A DNA stretch of 55,018 nt from Salinivirgaceae bacterium (lineage in GTDB: Bacteria > Bacteroidota > Bacteroidia > Bacteroidales > SZUA-534): assembly GCA_017474765.1 (NCBI GenBank), contig JAFVGW010000009.1, positions 1 to 55,018 of the forward strand. Direction: 5' to 3'. Below are positions 14,864 through 24,678 of the stretch, piece after piece. The first letter of the stretch is position 1, and every line of letters starts with the position of its first letter. A program made the position numbers and the translations under genes. The notes under the pieces are model-generated. The model was not told where the DNA came from. It made no database searches and was given only the letters and a program-made list of their open reading frames with translations.

Positions 14864-16111
14864 ATGAGCGAGATATTTGAGAGAATATACAATATGACTG
14901 CCATCAGCAACATTATTGCTGAACCGCAGTTTCTGATAATGTACGCGCTCGCGTTTCTGCTGCTCTATCTGGGCATCAAGAAACAATACGAGCCGCTGCT
15001 GCTCATCCCCATCGCCTTTGGCGTGTTGATTGCCAACTTCCCTGGCGGCGGTATGGGCGTGCTTGGCGCCGACGGCGAAGGCCTTGTGCACTACACCAAA
15101 GACGGCGTTGAGATGGCGAAAAATGTCTACGAGATGTCGCTGCCCGAAATCGCGCACGACCTTGGCATTATGAACTTCATCTACTACGCTCTGATTAAGA
15201 GCGGATTACTGCCGCCAATCATCTTTATGGGTGTGGGCGCTCTCACCGACTTCGGTCCGATGCTGCGCAACCTGAAACTTGCCATTTTCGGTGCAGGCGC
15301 ACAGTTCGGAATCTTTGCCGTGCTGATTATCGCAAGCTACTGCGGATTCTCAATGCAAGAGGCTGGTTCACTGGCCATTATCGGTGGTGCCGATGGCCCG
15401 ACCGCAATCTTCACCACCATCAAACTAGCGCCGCACTTGCTCGGCCCCATCGCCATTGCAGCCTACTCTTATATGGCGCTTGTGCCTGTGATTATTCCGC
15501 TGGTTGTGAAGTTGACTTGCTCTGAGAAAGAGTTGAAAATCAATATGAAAGAGCAAGACAAACTCTATCCGAACGCCAAAGAGTTCAAGAATATGCGTGC
15601 TCTGAAAATCATCTTCCCGATTGCCACCACAACCGTTGTGGCCATTCTGGTTCCGACAGCCGTTCCACTTGTTGGTATGCTAATGTTCGGTAACCTGATT
15701 AAGGAAGTTGGAGCCAACACATCGCGCATTTTCGACGCCGCTTCGAACGCCATAATGAACTCTGCCACAATCTTCCTGGGCTTGTCGGTTGGCGCCACAA
15801 TGACTGTCGATGCCTTCCTGAACCTTCAGACTATCGGCATTGTGGTTGGCGGATTCTTCGCCTTCGGCCTGTCAATCTTCGGCGGCATTATGCTGGTGAA
15901 ACTCTTCAACTTGTTCTCGAAGAAGAAAATCAACCCGCTGATTGGCGCAACTGGCTTGAGCGCCGTGCCAATGGCATCGCGTGTTGCCAACGACATTGCG
16001 CTGAAATACGACCCGCGCAACCACGTGCTCAACTACTGTATGTCGAGCAACGTGTCGGGCGTGATTGGCTCGGCAGTGGCAGCAGGTATTCTGATTGCTT
16101 TCCTTGGTTAG
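14864..16111 (+). CDS. oadB: Sodium-translocating decarboxylase beta subunit
   Basis: 415 residues and about nine to eleven membrane segments. The signatures are NFPGGGMG near residue 50 and IGGADGPTAIF at about 175, the loop that carries the essential Asp of OadB. It decarboxylates carboxybiotin on the alpha subunit and exports Na+, conserving energy. Length is normal for the family; the N-terminal 15 residues before the first helix are a little longer than some homologues. It is last of the gamma-alpha-beta operon and followed by a strong terminator at 16136-16170. Confidence 0.93.
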   Translation: MSEIFERIYNMTAISNIIAEPQFLIMYALAFLLLYLGIKKQYEPLLLIPIAFGVLIANFPGGGMGVLGADGEGLVHYTKDGVEMAKNVYEMSLPEIAHDLGIMNFIYYALIKSGLLPPIIFMGVGALTDFGPMLRNLKLAIFGAGAQFGIFAVLIIASYCGFSMQEAGSLAIIGGADGPTAIFTTIKLAPHLLGPIAIAAYSYMALVPVIIPLVVKLTCSEKELKINMKEQDKLYPNAKEFKNMRALKIIFPIATTTVVAILVPTAVPLVGMLMFGNLIKEVGANTSRIFDAASNAIMNSATIFLGLSVGATMTVDAFLNLQTIGIVVGGFFAFGLSIFGGIMLVKLFNLFSKKKINPLIGATGLSAVPMASRVANDIALKYDPRNHVLNYCMSSNVSGVIGSAVAAGILIAFLG

Positions 16112-16135
16112 GATTTGATTGTTAGACAAATATGC

Positions 16136-16170
16136 AAAAACGCTCTTGAATTTTTCAAGAGCGTTTTTTT
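16136..16170. terminator. Terminator after oadB
   Basis: AAAAACGCTCTTGAA (16136-16150) pairs perfectly with TTCAAGAGCGTTTTT (16154-16168) around a TTT loop. The A-run on the 5' side allows it to terminate the minus-strand ogt transcript too. Confidence 0.9.
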
Positions 16171-16183
16171 GATTGTCGGAAGG

Positions 16184-16672
16184 TCAGAATTCAATCCGTT
16201 CCAATCTCAACAGTTCGATTTTGTTTTCAATACCGCCGCCATAGCCAGTAAGGCTGCCGTTTGCGCCTAAAACCCTGTGGCACGGAACAATAATGCAAAT
16301 CGGGTTCCACCCCACCGCGCCGCCAACTGCCTGCGCCGACATTTTTTCAATGCCGCGATTTTTGGCTATTTGCGCGGCAATGTCGCCATACGTCATAGTT
16401 TTGCCGAAAGGAATTTGCCGCACAATTTCCAATACATCTTTGCGGAAAGGCGTTGCGTTGTCAATCCGAAATTCAGGCATAAAATCTGGCACACAGCCCG
16501 AAAAATAAATATCGAGCCAGCGGCAAGTTTCCCGAAAAATCGGCAAATCGGTCTGATTTGCAATTGATTTGCAATCTTTCACAAACTGCAGTTCGGTAAG
16601 CACTTTGCCGTCGCTGCAAAGAAGCAGATTGTCGAACGCGGCAGGCGTGGTGTATGTGGCGGTGAAGGTCAT
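16184..16672 (-). CDS. ogt: Methylated-DNA--protein-cysteine methyltransferase
   Basis: 162 residues. The C-terminal DNA-repair domain carries FGKTMTYGDIA, the helix-turn-helix region AQAVGGAVGWNP and the acceptor-cysteine motif IIVPCHRVLG, followed by GYGGGIENKIELLRLE. It removes alkyl groups from O6-alkylguanine and is inactivated in the process. No Ada regulatory domain is present, so it is an Ogt-type enzyme. It starts with an ATGA overlap of the TfoX-like gene stop, so the two are translated together. Confidence 0.95.
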   Translation of the reverse strand: MTFTATYTTPAAFDNLLLCSDGKVLTELQFVKDCKSIANQTDLPIFRETCRWLDIYFSGCVPDFMPEFRIDNATPFRKDVLEIVRQIPFGKTMTYGDIAAQIAKNRGIEKMSAQAVGGAVGWNPICIIVPCHRVLGANGSLTGYGGGIENKIELLRLERIEF

Positions 16673-16986
16673 TTCTTCTTTTTCTTCACTTCGGGCAACT
16701 CGCTGTACATGGCCTGAACCAAATCGGTCAGAAAGTCGCGGTTATCGACGTTATCGACAAGTAGCATTTCTTTGGCGCCTTCGTATGGCAGTTGCAGGCG
16801 GGCGTCGGGCATTTTGGCGCGCGCCGCCCTGACGGGCTTCACCAGAAAGCGGTTGTCGTAAATGCCGCCCACAATTTTGTCGCGGTAATAGATAATGTAC
16901 TCGCCCATCATTTGGCGGAAAGTAATTTCCTGCAACCCAGACAGTTGCTCGAGAATAAACTCAAGATAATCTTTGCTCGATGGCAT
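16669..16986 (-). CDS. TfoX N-terminal-domain protein
   Basis: 105 residues matching the TfoX/Sxy N-terminal domain: FRQMMGEYIIYYRDKIVGGIYDN without the second TfoX domain, then PYEGAKEMLLVDN and a C-terminal Lys run (KKKKK). Single-domain members are common and have no known role; the competence function applies to the two-domain protein of Haemophilus and Vibrio. It overlaps ogt by 4 bases, which suggests a shared DNA-related or stress role, but that is inference. Confidence 0.85.
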   Translation of the reverse strand: MPSSKDYLEFILEQLSGLQEITFRQMMGEYIIYYRDKIVGGIYDNRFLVKPVRAARAKMPDARLQLPYEGAKEMLLVDNVDNRDFLTDLVQAMYSELPEVKKKKK

Positions 16987-17094
16987 AAATGGTTTTGTTT
17001 TAAAGTTTTACAATGCCGTTAAATCATTTTCAAGACAGTAATTATTTGCAAAATATGAAAATAGATGCAAAGTTTTGCATTTCCTTCTCTTTAA

Positions 17095-17126
17095 TTGCCC
17101 ATTTTACTTAAAATAAACTACTTTTG
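17095..17126 (+). promoter_or_regulatory. Promoter of the PKD-repeat surface protein gene
   Basis: TTG (17095-17097), 21 bases, TACTTTTG (17119-17126). The predicted start near 17133 gives a 25-base leader to the ATG at 17158 and rules out the in-frame start at 17095. Confidence 0.65.
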
Positions 17127-17157
17127 CCTTTACTTTTACCAAAGTGTGTTTAATGAC

Positions 17158-20100
17158 ATGAAACATATATTCAAAATATTGGCAATTCTCCTGTTGCTCC
17201 CTATTTTTCACGTTAATGCTCAGACAGATAATGAATTTTGGTTTTGCGTACCGCAATTGACAGCACAGCACGAAAAAGATGAGCCAAAACTATTCCTGAC
17301 TAATGCAACTGACAGTCGTATTACTGTTACGATTGAAATGCCACGTAATACTACGGGGTTTACAAAACAAACGTTGACTGTAGAACCGTACTCCCAAACT
17401 AATTACAACTTCAAAAGTTATTTTAATGATGAAAGTCAAAAATACGACAGACCCAATATCATTGAAAGTGGTTTGTGTGGTGAGAGTTGCGAGATTACCA
17501 ATAAAGGTATTCATGTTACAGCCACTGGATTGATAACTGCATATCTGCAACGAGGAAATACCAACAACTGCGATATATGGGCGTTGAAAGGGAAAAACGC
17601 ATATAATGGAGCAGATGGAAAGATTGAACCTGAAGAAGATATGTTTATTGTGCCATTGGAAGATATTGGAAACTGCGACAAAGCGCACGCCGATAGAATG
17701 AAGAAAGACTGTGGAGACAATAAGCCTGCTGCGTGGTATGCCGTTGATATTGTCGCAGTTGAAGATGGTGATGTTACCGTAACGTTGCCTACTGATGCCC
17801 AAGGAAACATCACGTTGAAAATTGAAAACTGGGGAACGAACGATCCTACACGAACGTTTTCAATGCAACGAGGTCAAACGCTCAATCTTCAGGCGGCCAG
17901 TCAAGATAAAACGGCAAAATCAGGCGGTGGCATTGTTGTGAAATCGACAGGCAAAATTGCAGTTCAGTGGAAGGATGACTCACTATTGGCAAAATATGTG
18001 AATGAAGAAGGGGGCGGTAAAGGAACAAGTTGGGACGCCGCAGGCGACCAACTAGTGCCTGTAAGCTTGGCGGGAACGGAGTATATTGTGATGCGAGGGC
18101 AATTGGGTGATGATTATACCAATGGAAATAATAATACAAATAGAATGCATGAAAACGTCTATTTTATGTCAACCGAAGAAGGGGAAACTACTGTGGAGTT
18201 TAAAACTGATGCAGGTGATGTTATTTCAAGTAAGACAATTGACGGTGTAGGCGCATGGGGAAAACAGTTGTTGAATAAATACAATATCACAAAAGATATC
18301 AACGATAAAAATTACAATGCTGTATATATTAAATCAGATAAGCCAATTATTGTTTGGCACATTTCGGGAAGTAGTGGTGCTGAAGTTGGTGGTGCTATAT
18401 TGCCAACTATAAATGGTTGCACAGGTTCGGAAGATGTTTCTGTTTGTAGGTCAACGACATCCAGTTTCGGATTCTGGCTCAATATAATGTGTAAGCAAGC
18501 ACATGTTGAAGATTTCATAGTGATTTATAAAGGGAAAAATTATCGTTTGCCAAAATCTTGGTTTAAGGAAATACCAGGAACTGGGTGGTGGTATCTTAAA
18601 CGTGAAAAAATGAAGTTTTCGTCAGAGCATTCTGACAAAGTGGACATTGTTAATATTTCTATTCAAAATGGTGTAGAAGTAATTACTAAGGTTGGTGAAG
18701 AGAAAATACCAGCAGTAACCACAGGTTCTGTTGTTAGAGTTAGAAACACAACAGGAATATTCCACCTTGCAGTAATTAACGGAGATAACTCGGGTAGTTG
18801 CCAATACGGCTATTTCTCTAATTTTGATGATAATACGGGTAGTGCCGTCATAAACGATGCGCTTAATGATATTGAATCAGAATATAGTAAATTCTGCGAT
18901 GGTGACACTGTGACTTTGGTTGCCCGTGGCGGATTGAGTTATGCATGGAAGTTTATCGACAAGGACGGATTGGGATATCCAGCTAGCGAAACATTTATTA
19001 CACCTCAAGCTGCCCAGATGATTTCTGACAAACCTAAGGTGATACCATTTGAAGGGTTTAACCAGTATCAAGTTACAATTCAGCGTAGGTGCTATTTAGG
19101 TACAAATGTCGATACAACCATAAATGTCTGGGCATTAGGTTATCCACGTGCTAAATCGAAGTTTGATATTGAAACACTAACTGAATGTAGTCCAGCACAA
19201 GTGGTGTTTACTAACCAAACTAACGAAAATGGAAAACTTTTCGATTATACGTGGACTTTGAGTGGCGGCGATTTGGCAACGCCATATAAATCGACAAACA
19301 AAAACTACGGAGCCGATACCCTGACGTTTACCAATACAAGCGATTCCAAACACACTTATAATCTGACACTTGAGGCATCGTTGGGTTCAAACTGTCCCGA
19401 CAAATCAGCCCCGAAGAGTTTCTGTGTGAATCCGGTTATCACAGCGAAAATCAGTGCCGACCCGGTGAAAGGCTGTACGCCGCTGGCGGTAAAGTTCAAA
19501 AACGAATCGACCGGACCTTACACGAAAATACTTGTCAACTTTGGTGATGGCACAGGTTGGATTGACAGTTACACTCCGCAAACCACCACAATAAACCATA
19601 CTTATACCAATCCAAGTATCTATGATACAATATATTGTGCGCGAATCAAGATATTTGATGAGGTGAATGGCAGTTGCGACAGCGAGGATTCTGTGAATAT
19701 CCGCGTGTTCGGAAGGGTGAAATCGCAATACATAATCGACAATACAAGCGACTGCTCGCCGCTGACAACACGAATTCAAAACATATCGATTGGCGATGAG
19801 CATAATATCACTTACACTTGGAGTTTTGCTGCCGGAACTGTGAATAATATTCAAAAGGAAATTGTAGATGGAAGTTTTGAATATTTGTGGAATGGTGATA
19901 AGGTGGAAGGAAGGGTTAGAAACGACAGACCATATACCATAACATATAAGAATACAGATGCCAACCTGTCGAGACACTTTATACGGTTGACTGCAACACG
20001 GCAAAATGTTGATAATACAACGTGTGCGAGTGTTACACAATGGGACACAGTTACAGCTTTTCCGGAGTTTACGGTTGATTACAAGGTTGAGCCAAAGTTT

Positions 20101-23100
20101 ATATGTGATTCGGCGGATGTGAGTTTTAAAAACTTGTCGTCCGATTTGTCAGCCGAAACCCATTTCTATTGGTATATGGGCGACGGCACAACCGAGAACA
20201 ACCATGGCGAGTTTCTGCATACCTATTATCATACCTTGCCCGAAGTGCAGGAGTATGAGACAAAACTTATTGGTGAAAGCAAATATGGCTGCCGCGACAC
20301 TGCAAGCAACGGAATAGTGGTAATGCCATATTTGAACCCGAATTTCACAATCGACAAGGCCGAGGGATGCTCGCCGCTTTATGTTACGGTGATAAACAAT
20401 TCGCCGGGGCATTCATACAAAGAGAATCCAAAATGGGAAATTGATTGTGCACCATGCACTTACACTATTGTCAGCGGTTCGCTCGATGATAAAGCGGTTA
20501 TCAAATTCGAGAATCGAACAGGTAGTCGCAAGGATATAACAATTTCTTTAACAGAAAGTTATCGCGATGTGAATATGACCTATGACTGTCCGAAAACATT
20601 CAGCCGCACAATTGTTATTTTTCCTGAAATCACGGCCAGCATTGCATCAGATAAGACTGAGCCAGTGTGCGACGGAACAACCGTTTCGTTCACCAACAGC
20701 ACAATATTCACAGGTGTGACAACATCGCCCGCCGATTATCGATGGACTTTCGGCGACGGAGCCACACTGAATAAAACCGACAATTCAGCCACTACACATA
20801 TATATAATAATACAACCGGCTCAACAGCAACCGCTCCTGTTAGTTTCACGGCCACTCTTGTTGCCTCGGCCTACGGCTGCTCCGATACTGCAACGGCGAC
20901 AGTTGATGTCTATCCGCCAGTGGTGGCCTCCTTCACCAGCGACAACTACAGCGTTTGCGCTCCGGCAACGGTAACGCTCAGCAACAGTTCCACTGGTGCC
21001 GGCAAGTTTGTATATAGTTTTGCCGATGGCACTGCCGATTCGGTGAAGAACGATATGTCGGCGGTGACATACACCATTGTGAATACCGACCCGAACCAGA
21101 TAGCCGTCCGTCCGGTAACGCTCACAGCATCGAACGGTGAGTGTAGCGCTACAATTACCAAGAATTTCTACGCCTATCCGGTGATTGTGCCGAAGTTCAC
21201 TCTTTCGCAGACCGAAGGTTGCGGCCCCATTGAGGATGTGGTTCTCGACCGTTCGGCCACAACGGGTGCCAGCACCTATAAGGTGGATTTCGGCGATGGC
21301 ATAACCGATGAAACAGACAATGCGCAGCTGAAACATACTTTTGTGAACAAGACAGGTGACGACGTTGCCTATACAGTTAAACTCACTGCTGCCAACAGCA
21401 TCGGCTGCGATGCCAGCACCGAGCAGACAGTGACCGTGTTCCCCGAATTGGCGGCGGCTTTCAGTTTCGAAAAGGCTTCGGAATGTTCGCCTGCCGATGT
21501 GACGCTGAAAAACAACTCGCTGAATGGCAGCCAGTTTGTGTGGTCGTTTGGCGACGGAACAGCATCGGAGACCAAGACCGACAAGGCCGATTTTACTCAC
21601 AACTACAAGAACAGCAGTGCCGACGGCAGAAGCATATCGTCATACACCATAAAACTTGTGACCATTGATGGCAAGCACCCCGTTTGCCGCGATTCTGTGA
21701 CACGGACCATTCAGATTTATCCGCAGGTGATTGCGCAGTTTGCGACCGAGAATGCTGAAGGTTGCTCGCCGCTCACCACAACGTTCACCAACCAGTCGAA
21801 AGGCTACGGACAGACCTACAGTTGGGACTACGACCACGACAACCGCCATTCGGCCGAGACCGCTGAAAGCCACACCCACACATTCGACAACATTGAGGCC
21901 GAGGCACACACCTATAATGTGAAACTCACTGTTACTGACATAAATAACTGTCAATCAGTGGCCACAATGCCTGTTAAGGCATATCCGCACGTGACGGCCG
22001 ATTTTGCATACGTGAAGAGCCAGACTTGTACGCCGTATCCCGTAACATTCAGTTACCCGACATCGGCGCTCAACGGCAACCGCTTTGACTGGGATTTCGG
22101 ATTTGGCGGCAACACGGCCACCAAAACCGACAGAAGCACATTCGATTTTGTGTTCGACAACGATGCGCTTGACGAAGTCAAAACCTATACAATAACATTG
22201 GTGACGACCGATACCACAACGGGTTGTTCCGACCGTACATCGAAACCGATTGAGGTTTATCCGCAGTTGAAACCCGCTTTCACTCAGGATATTACCGAGG
22301 GGTGTAACCCGTTGCCGGTTGCATTCACCAACCAGACAACAGGTCTTGCCGACTATTTGTGGGAGTTTGGCGACAGCCAGTCATCGTCGGAGGCAAATCC
22401 GAAGCATTTGTTCAAGCATCACGAACTTTCCGACCAGAATTATACCGTTGTGCTGAAGACAACACAGACGGCCACTGGTTGCGAAAAGAAAGTAAATCAG
22501 AACATTACAGTTTACTCGTATGTGCTTGCCAAGTTCGGCATCAACGAGACTGAGGATGGCGCCAACGGTGCTGCCAATGGAATTTTGGGAGGTTGCACCC
22601 CGTTTGATGTAACAATCACCGACTCGTCGCGACTGATAAGCACAGGCACATGGAGTTGGGATTTCGGCAACGACAGCACATCAACCGCCCGCCAACCTAG
22701 AAGTCTGCGCTACACCAACGATGACAAAGATTATCCGCTTGAAAATAAGAACTATACAATAAAACTTGTGGTAACCAACGACCACGGTTGCAAGCACGAC
22801 ACGGCACAGGTCATTTCCGTCTATCCGCGTTCGGTGCCCGATTTCACTGGCAACTTCACAGGCTGCGAGCCACTGACGGTTGCGTTTGAAGACAAATCGG
22901 TTGTTGATGAAAAAACACAGTATTTCTGGACATTCAGCGATGGTTCGACAATTGTGGACAAGCCGCCGTTCAGCAAAACATTCCACAACTACGACTACGA
23001 AAACAACAAGAAATACACCGTCAATCTCAGAACCACAACCGAGTATAATTGTAGCGACGAGATTACAAAAGAGATTGAGGTTTATGCCAAGCCATTGGCG

Positions 23101-24678
23101 CGGTTCATTCCGCTTGTCGACCGTGCATGCCCGCCGTTCGAGGCTGAGTTTAAGAACACTTCGGTTGGTCGGGGGCTGACTTTCAACTGGAACTTTGGCA
23201 ATGGCGAGACTCGCGATACTTCGAGCATCGGAAATCAGTCGGTTGTTTATAACAATACCACCACTGAGCCAATCACTTACATGGTTGAATTGATTACGGA
23301 ATCAGACCTTGGCTGCCGCGACACAATGGTCAACCCGATGATTACGTTCCCCGATGTGGTGGTCGATTTCGATTACAATCCTGCAGGCTGCAGTCCGCAC
23401 ACGGTTAATTTTGTCAATAAGTCGTCGAAGACGGTGGCAAACCACTTGTGGTATTTTGGCGAGGGCAGTGCATCGGTTGCCGACGCGCCGTCGTTCACCT
23501 ACTTCAACACCACCGACAATGACCAGGTGCTGACCGTAACCTACATTGGTTCATCAAAATACCAGTGTTCCGACACTATCAAGAAAGATGTCACGGTGTA
23601 TATCAACCCGAATGTGGATTTTGTGGCACATGAGCCGTCGCAGCGCTATCCCGATGATACAGTGTTCTTTGAGAACTACACTCAAGACGGTCCGTGGACT
23701 TACAGTTGGGATTTTGGCGACGGGAAAAAATCGAACACCGACGAGAAATATTTCATGCACAAATATGGCAAGTGGGCGCCAAACGCCAACGACAACATTT
23801 TCCATGTTACGTTGAGCGTGCAGAGCGAACATTGTAAAAACACAGTCAGTCATGATGTTACAATTCTGCCGCCTTATCCGCGAATCAGAATTACGAACGA
23901 GAAGCCCGCAGGTTGCGTGCCGTTGACGGTGCAGTTTGAAATTGAGGCCGAATACACCAAGACATACGAGTGGACTTTCGACGATGGCACAACATCGACC
24001 GACCCAACGCCCGAACACACGTTCACCGAGCCTGGCATCTACAATGTCAAGCTGACTGCGTACGGCGATGGCGGTTCGCACTACGACTATGAGATAATCA
24101 CGGTGCATGAGTTGCCACAACCCGATTTCACAACATCGCCGCAGTTTGTCATGCTGCCCAACCAGCAGGTTCAGTTCTTCAACGCAACCCGCAACGGTTA
24201 CAACTATGTATGGGATTTCGGCGACGGCACCTACTCGGCCGAGCAGAATCCGCACCACCTCTATACCGAAGAGGGAATCTACGATGTCAAACTGGTGGCT
24301 TACAGCACGCAGATGTGTGTTGATTCCATTCTGAAGATTGCCGAGGTTGAGGTGAGTGGTGCAGGCTACATCAAATATCCTAACGCATTCATGCCTTCCG
24401 ACATGAGTCCGAGCGACGGCTCTTATCCCGTTCCCGACGATATGAACAATGTATTCCATCCAAAATGGTCGGGAGTGAAGGAGTATGATTTGTGGATTTT
24501 CAACCGCTGGGGCGAGATGCTTTTCCACTCCACCGACATTGAAGTGGGCTGGAACGGCAAGTACAACAACGATGGCAAAGAACTTGGACAGGATGTCTAT
24601 TTCTGGAAAGCCAAGGGAAAATTCCAGAACAACACGCCATTCAAGATTGCCGGCGATGTAACCCTAATTCGTAAATGA
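17158..24678 (+). CDS. Giant PKD-repeat T9SS surface protein, type B sorting domain
   Basis: 2506 residues from the ATG at 17158 (the ATG at 17095 is upstream of the -7 box). Signal peptide 1-21, ending HVNA-Q. Residues about 25-560 resemble the IgGFc-binding-like N-terminal domain often found on Bacteroidetes PKD proteins (DNEFWF start, repeated beta-strand pairs, SDKPIIVWHISGSSG). From about 670 to 2400 there are about nineteen PKD modules of 85-100 residues, each starting with a motif like EGCSPLTTTFTNQS and containing WDFGDG. The first sixteen have a cysteine pair. Residues about 2400-2506 are a CHU_C/gliding-motility C-terminal domain (YPNAFMPSD, YDLWIFNRWGEMLF, GWNGKYNNDGKELGQDVYFW), the type B T9SS signal. 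It should be secreted and displayed at the surface as an adhesin or matrix protein. The 5' 2 kb looks AT-richer than the rest. It overlaps the PorP gene by 4 bases. Confidence 0.93.
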   Translation: MKHIFKILAILLLLPIFHVNAQTDNEFWFCVPQLTAQHEKDEPKLFLTNATDSRITVTIEMPRNTTGFTKQTLTVEPYSQTNYNFKSYFNDESQKYDRPNIIESGLCGESCEITNKGIHVTATGLITAYLQRGNTNNCDIWALKGKNAYNGADGKIEPEEDMFIVPLEDIGNCDKAHADRMKKDCGDNKPAAWYAVDIVAVEDGDVTVTLPTDAQGNITLKIENWGTNDPTRTFSMQRGQTLNLQAASQDKTAKSGGGIVVKSTGKIAVQWKDDSLLAKYVNEEGGGKGTSWDAAGDQLVPVSLAGTEYIVMRGQLGDDYTNGNNNTNRMHENVYFMSTEEGETTVEFKTDAGDVISSKTIDGVGAWGKQLLNKYNITKDINDKNYNAVYIKSDKPIIVWHISGSSGAEVGGAILPTINGCTGSEDVSVCRSTTSSFGFWLNIMCKQAHVEDFIVIYKGKNYRLPKSWFKEIPGTGWWYLKREKMKFSSEHSDKVDIVNISIQNGVEVITKVGEEKIPAVTTGSVVRVRNTTGIFHLAVINGDNSGSCQYGYFSNFDDNTGSAVINDALNDIESEYSKFCDGDTVTLVARGGLSYAWKFIDKDGLGYPASETFITPQAAQMISDKPKVIPFEGFNQYQVTIQRRCYLGTNVDTTINVWALGYPRAKSKFDIETLTECSPAQVVFTNQTNENGKLFDYTWTLSGGDLATPYKSTNKNYGADTLTFTNTSDSKHTYNLTLEASLGSNCPDKSAPKSFCVNPVITAKISADPVKGCTPLAVKFKNESTGPYTKILVNFGDGTGWIDSYTPQTTTINHTYTNPSIYDTIYCARIKIFDEVNGSCDSEDSVNIRVFGRVKSQYIIDNTSDCSPLTTRIQNISIGDEHNITYTWSFAAGTVNNIQKEIVDGSFEYLWNGDKVEGRVRNDRPYTITYKNTDANLSRHFIRLTATRQNVDNTTCASVTQWDTVTAFPEFTVDYKVEPKFICDSADVSFKNLSSDLSAETHFYWYMGDGTTENNHGEFLHTYYHTLPEVQEYETKLIGESKYGCRDTASNGIVVMPYLNPNFTIDKAEGCSPLYVTVINNSPGHSYKENPKWEIDCAPCTYTIVSGSLDDKAVIKFENRTGSRKDITISLTESYRDVNMTYDCPKTFSRTIVIFPEITASIASDKTEPVCDGTTVSFTNSTIFTGVTTSPADYRWTFGDGATLNKTDNSATTHIYNNTTGSTATAPVSFTATLVASAYGCSDTATATVDVYPPVVASFTSDNYSVCAPATVTLSNSSTGAGKFVYSFADGTADSVKNDMSAVTYTIVNTDPNQIAVRPVTLTASNGECSATITKNFYAYPVIVPKFTLSQTEGCGPIEDVVLDRSATTGASTYKVDFGDGITDETDNAQLKHTFVNKTGDDVAYTVKLTAANSIGCDASTEQTVTVFPELAAAFSFEKASECSPADVTLKNNSLNGSQFVWSFGDGTASETKTDKADFTHNYKNSSADGRSISSYTIKLVTIDGKHPVCRDSVTRTIQIYPQVIAQFATENAEGCSPLTTTFTNQSKGYGQTYSWDYDHDNRHSAETAESHTHTFDNIEAEAHTYNVKLTVTDINNCQSVATMPVKAYPHVTADFAYVKSQTCTPYPVTFSYPTSALNGNRFDWDFGFGGNTATKTDRSTFDFVFDNDALDEVKTYTITLVTTDTTTGCSDRTSKPIEVYPQLKPAFTQDITEGCNPLPVAFTNQTTGLADYLWEFGDSQSSSEANPKHLFKHHELSDQNYTVVLKTTQTATGCEKKVNQNITVYSYVLAKFGINETEDGANGAANGILGGCTPFDVTITDSSRLISTGTWSWDFGNDSTSTARQPRSLRYTNDDKDYPLENKNYTIKLVVTNDHGCKHDTAQVISVYPRSVPDFTGNFTGCEPLTVAFEDKSVVDEKTQYFWTFSDGSTIVDKPPFSKTFHNYDYENNKKYTVNLRTTTEYNCSDEITKEIEVYAKPLARFIPLVDRACPPFEAEFKNTSVGRGLTFNWNFGNGETRDTSSIGNQSVVYNNTTTEPITYMVELITESDLGCRDTMVNPMITFPDVVVDFDYNPAGCSPHTVNFVNKSSKTVANHLWYFGEGSASVADAPSFTYFNTTDNDQVLTVTYIGSSKYQCSDTIKKDVTVYINPNVDFVAHEPSQRYPDDTVFFENYTQDGPWTYSWDFGDGKKSNTDEKYFMHKYGKWAPNANDNIFHVTLSVQSEHCKNTVSHDVTILPPYPRIRITNEKPAGCVPLTVQFEIEAEYTKTYEWTFDDGTTSTDPTPEHTFTEPGIYNVKLTAYGDGGSHYDYEIITVHELPQPDFTTSPQFVMLPNQQVQFFNATRNGYNYVWDFGDGTYSAEQNPHHLYTEEGIYDVKLVAYSTQMCVDSILKIAEVEVSGAGYIKYPNAFMPSDMSPSDGSYPVPDDMNNVFHPKWSGVKEYDLWIFNRWGEMLFHSTDIEVGWNGKYNNDGKELGQDVYFWKAKGKFQNNTPFKIAGDVTLIRK

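Noticed and set aside
16669..16986. Competence regulator TfoX
   Set aside because: Only the N-terminal domain is present; the regulatory function is established for the two-domain protein.
20821..21600. 259-residue minus-strand ORF
   Set aside because: Shadow of the PKD repeats; stop-free only because of repeated codon patterns.
23554..24528. 324-residue minus-strand ORF
   Set aside because: Antisense to the last PKD modules and sorting domain; low-complexity His/Val-rich translation.
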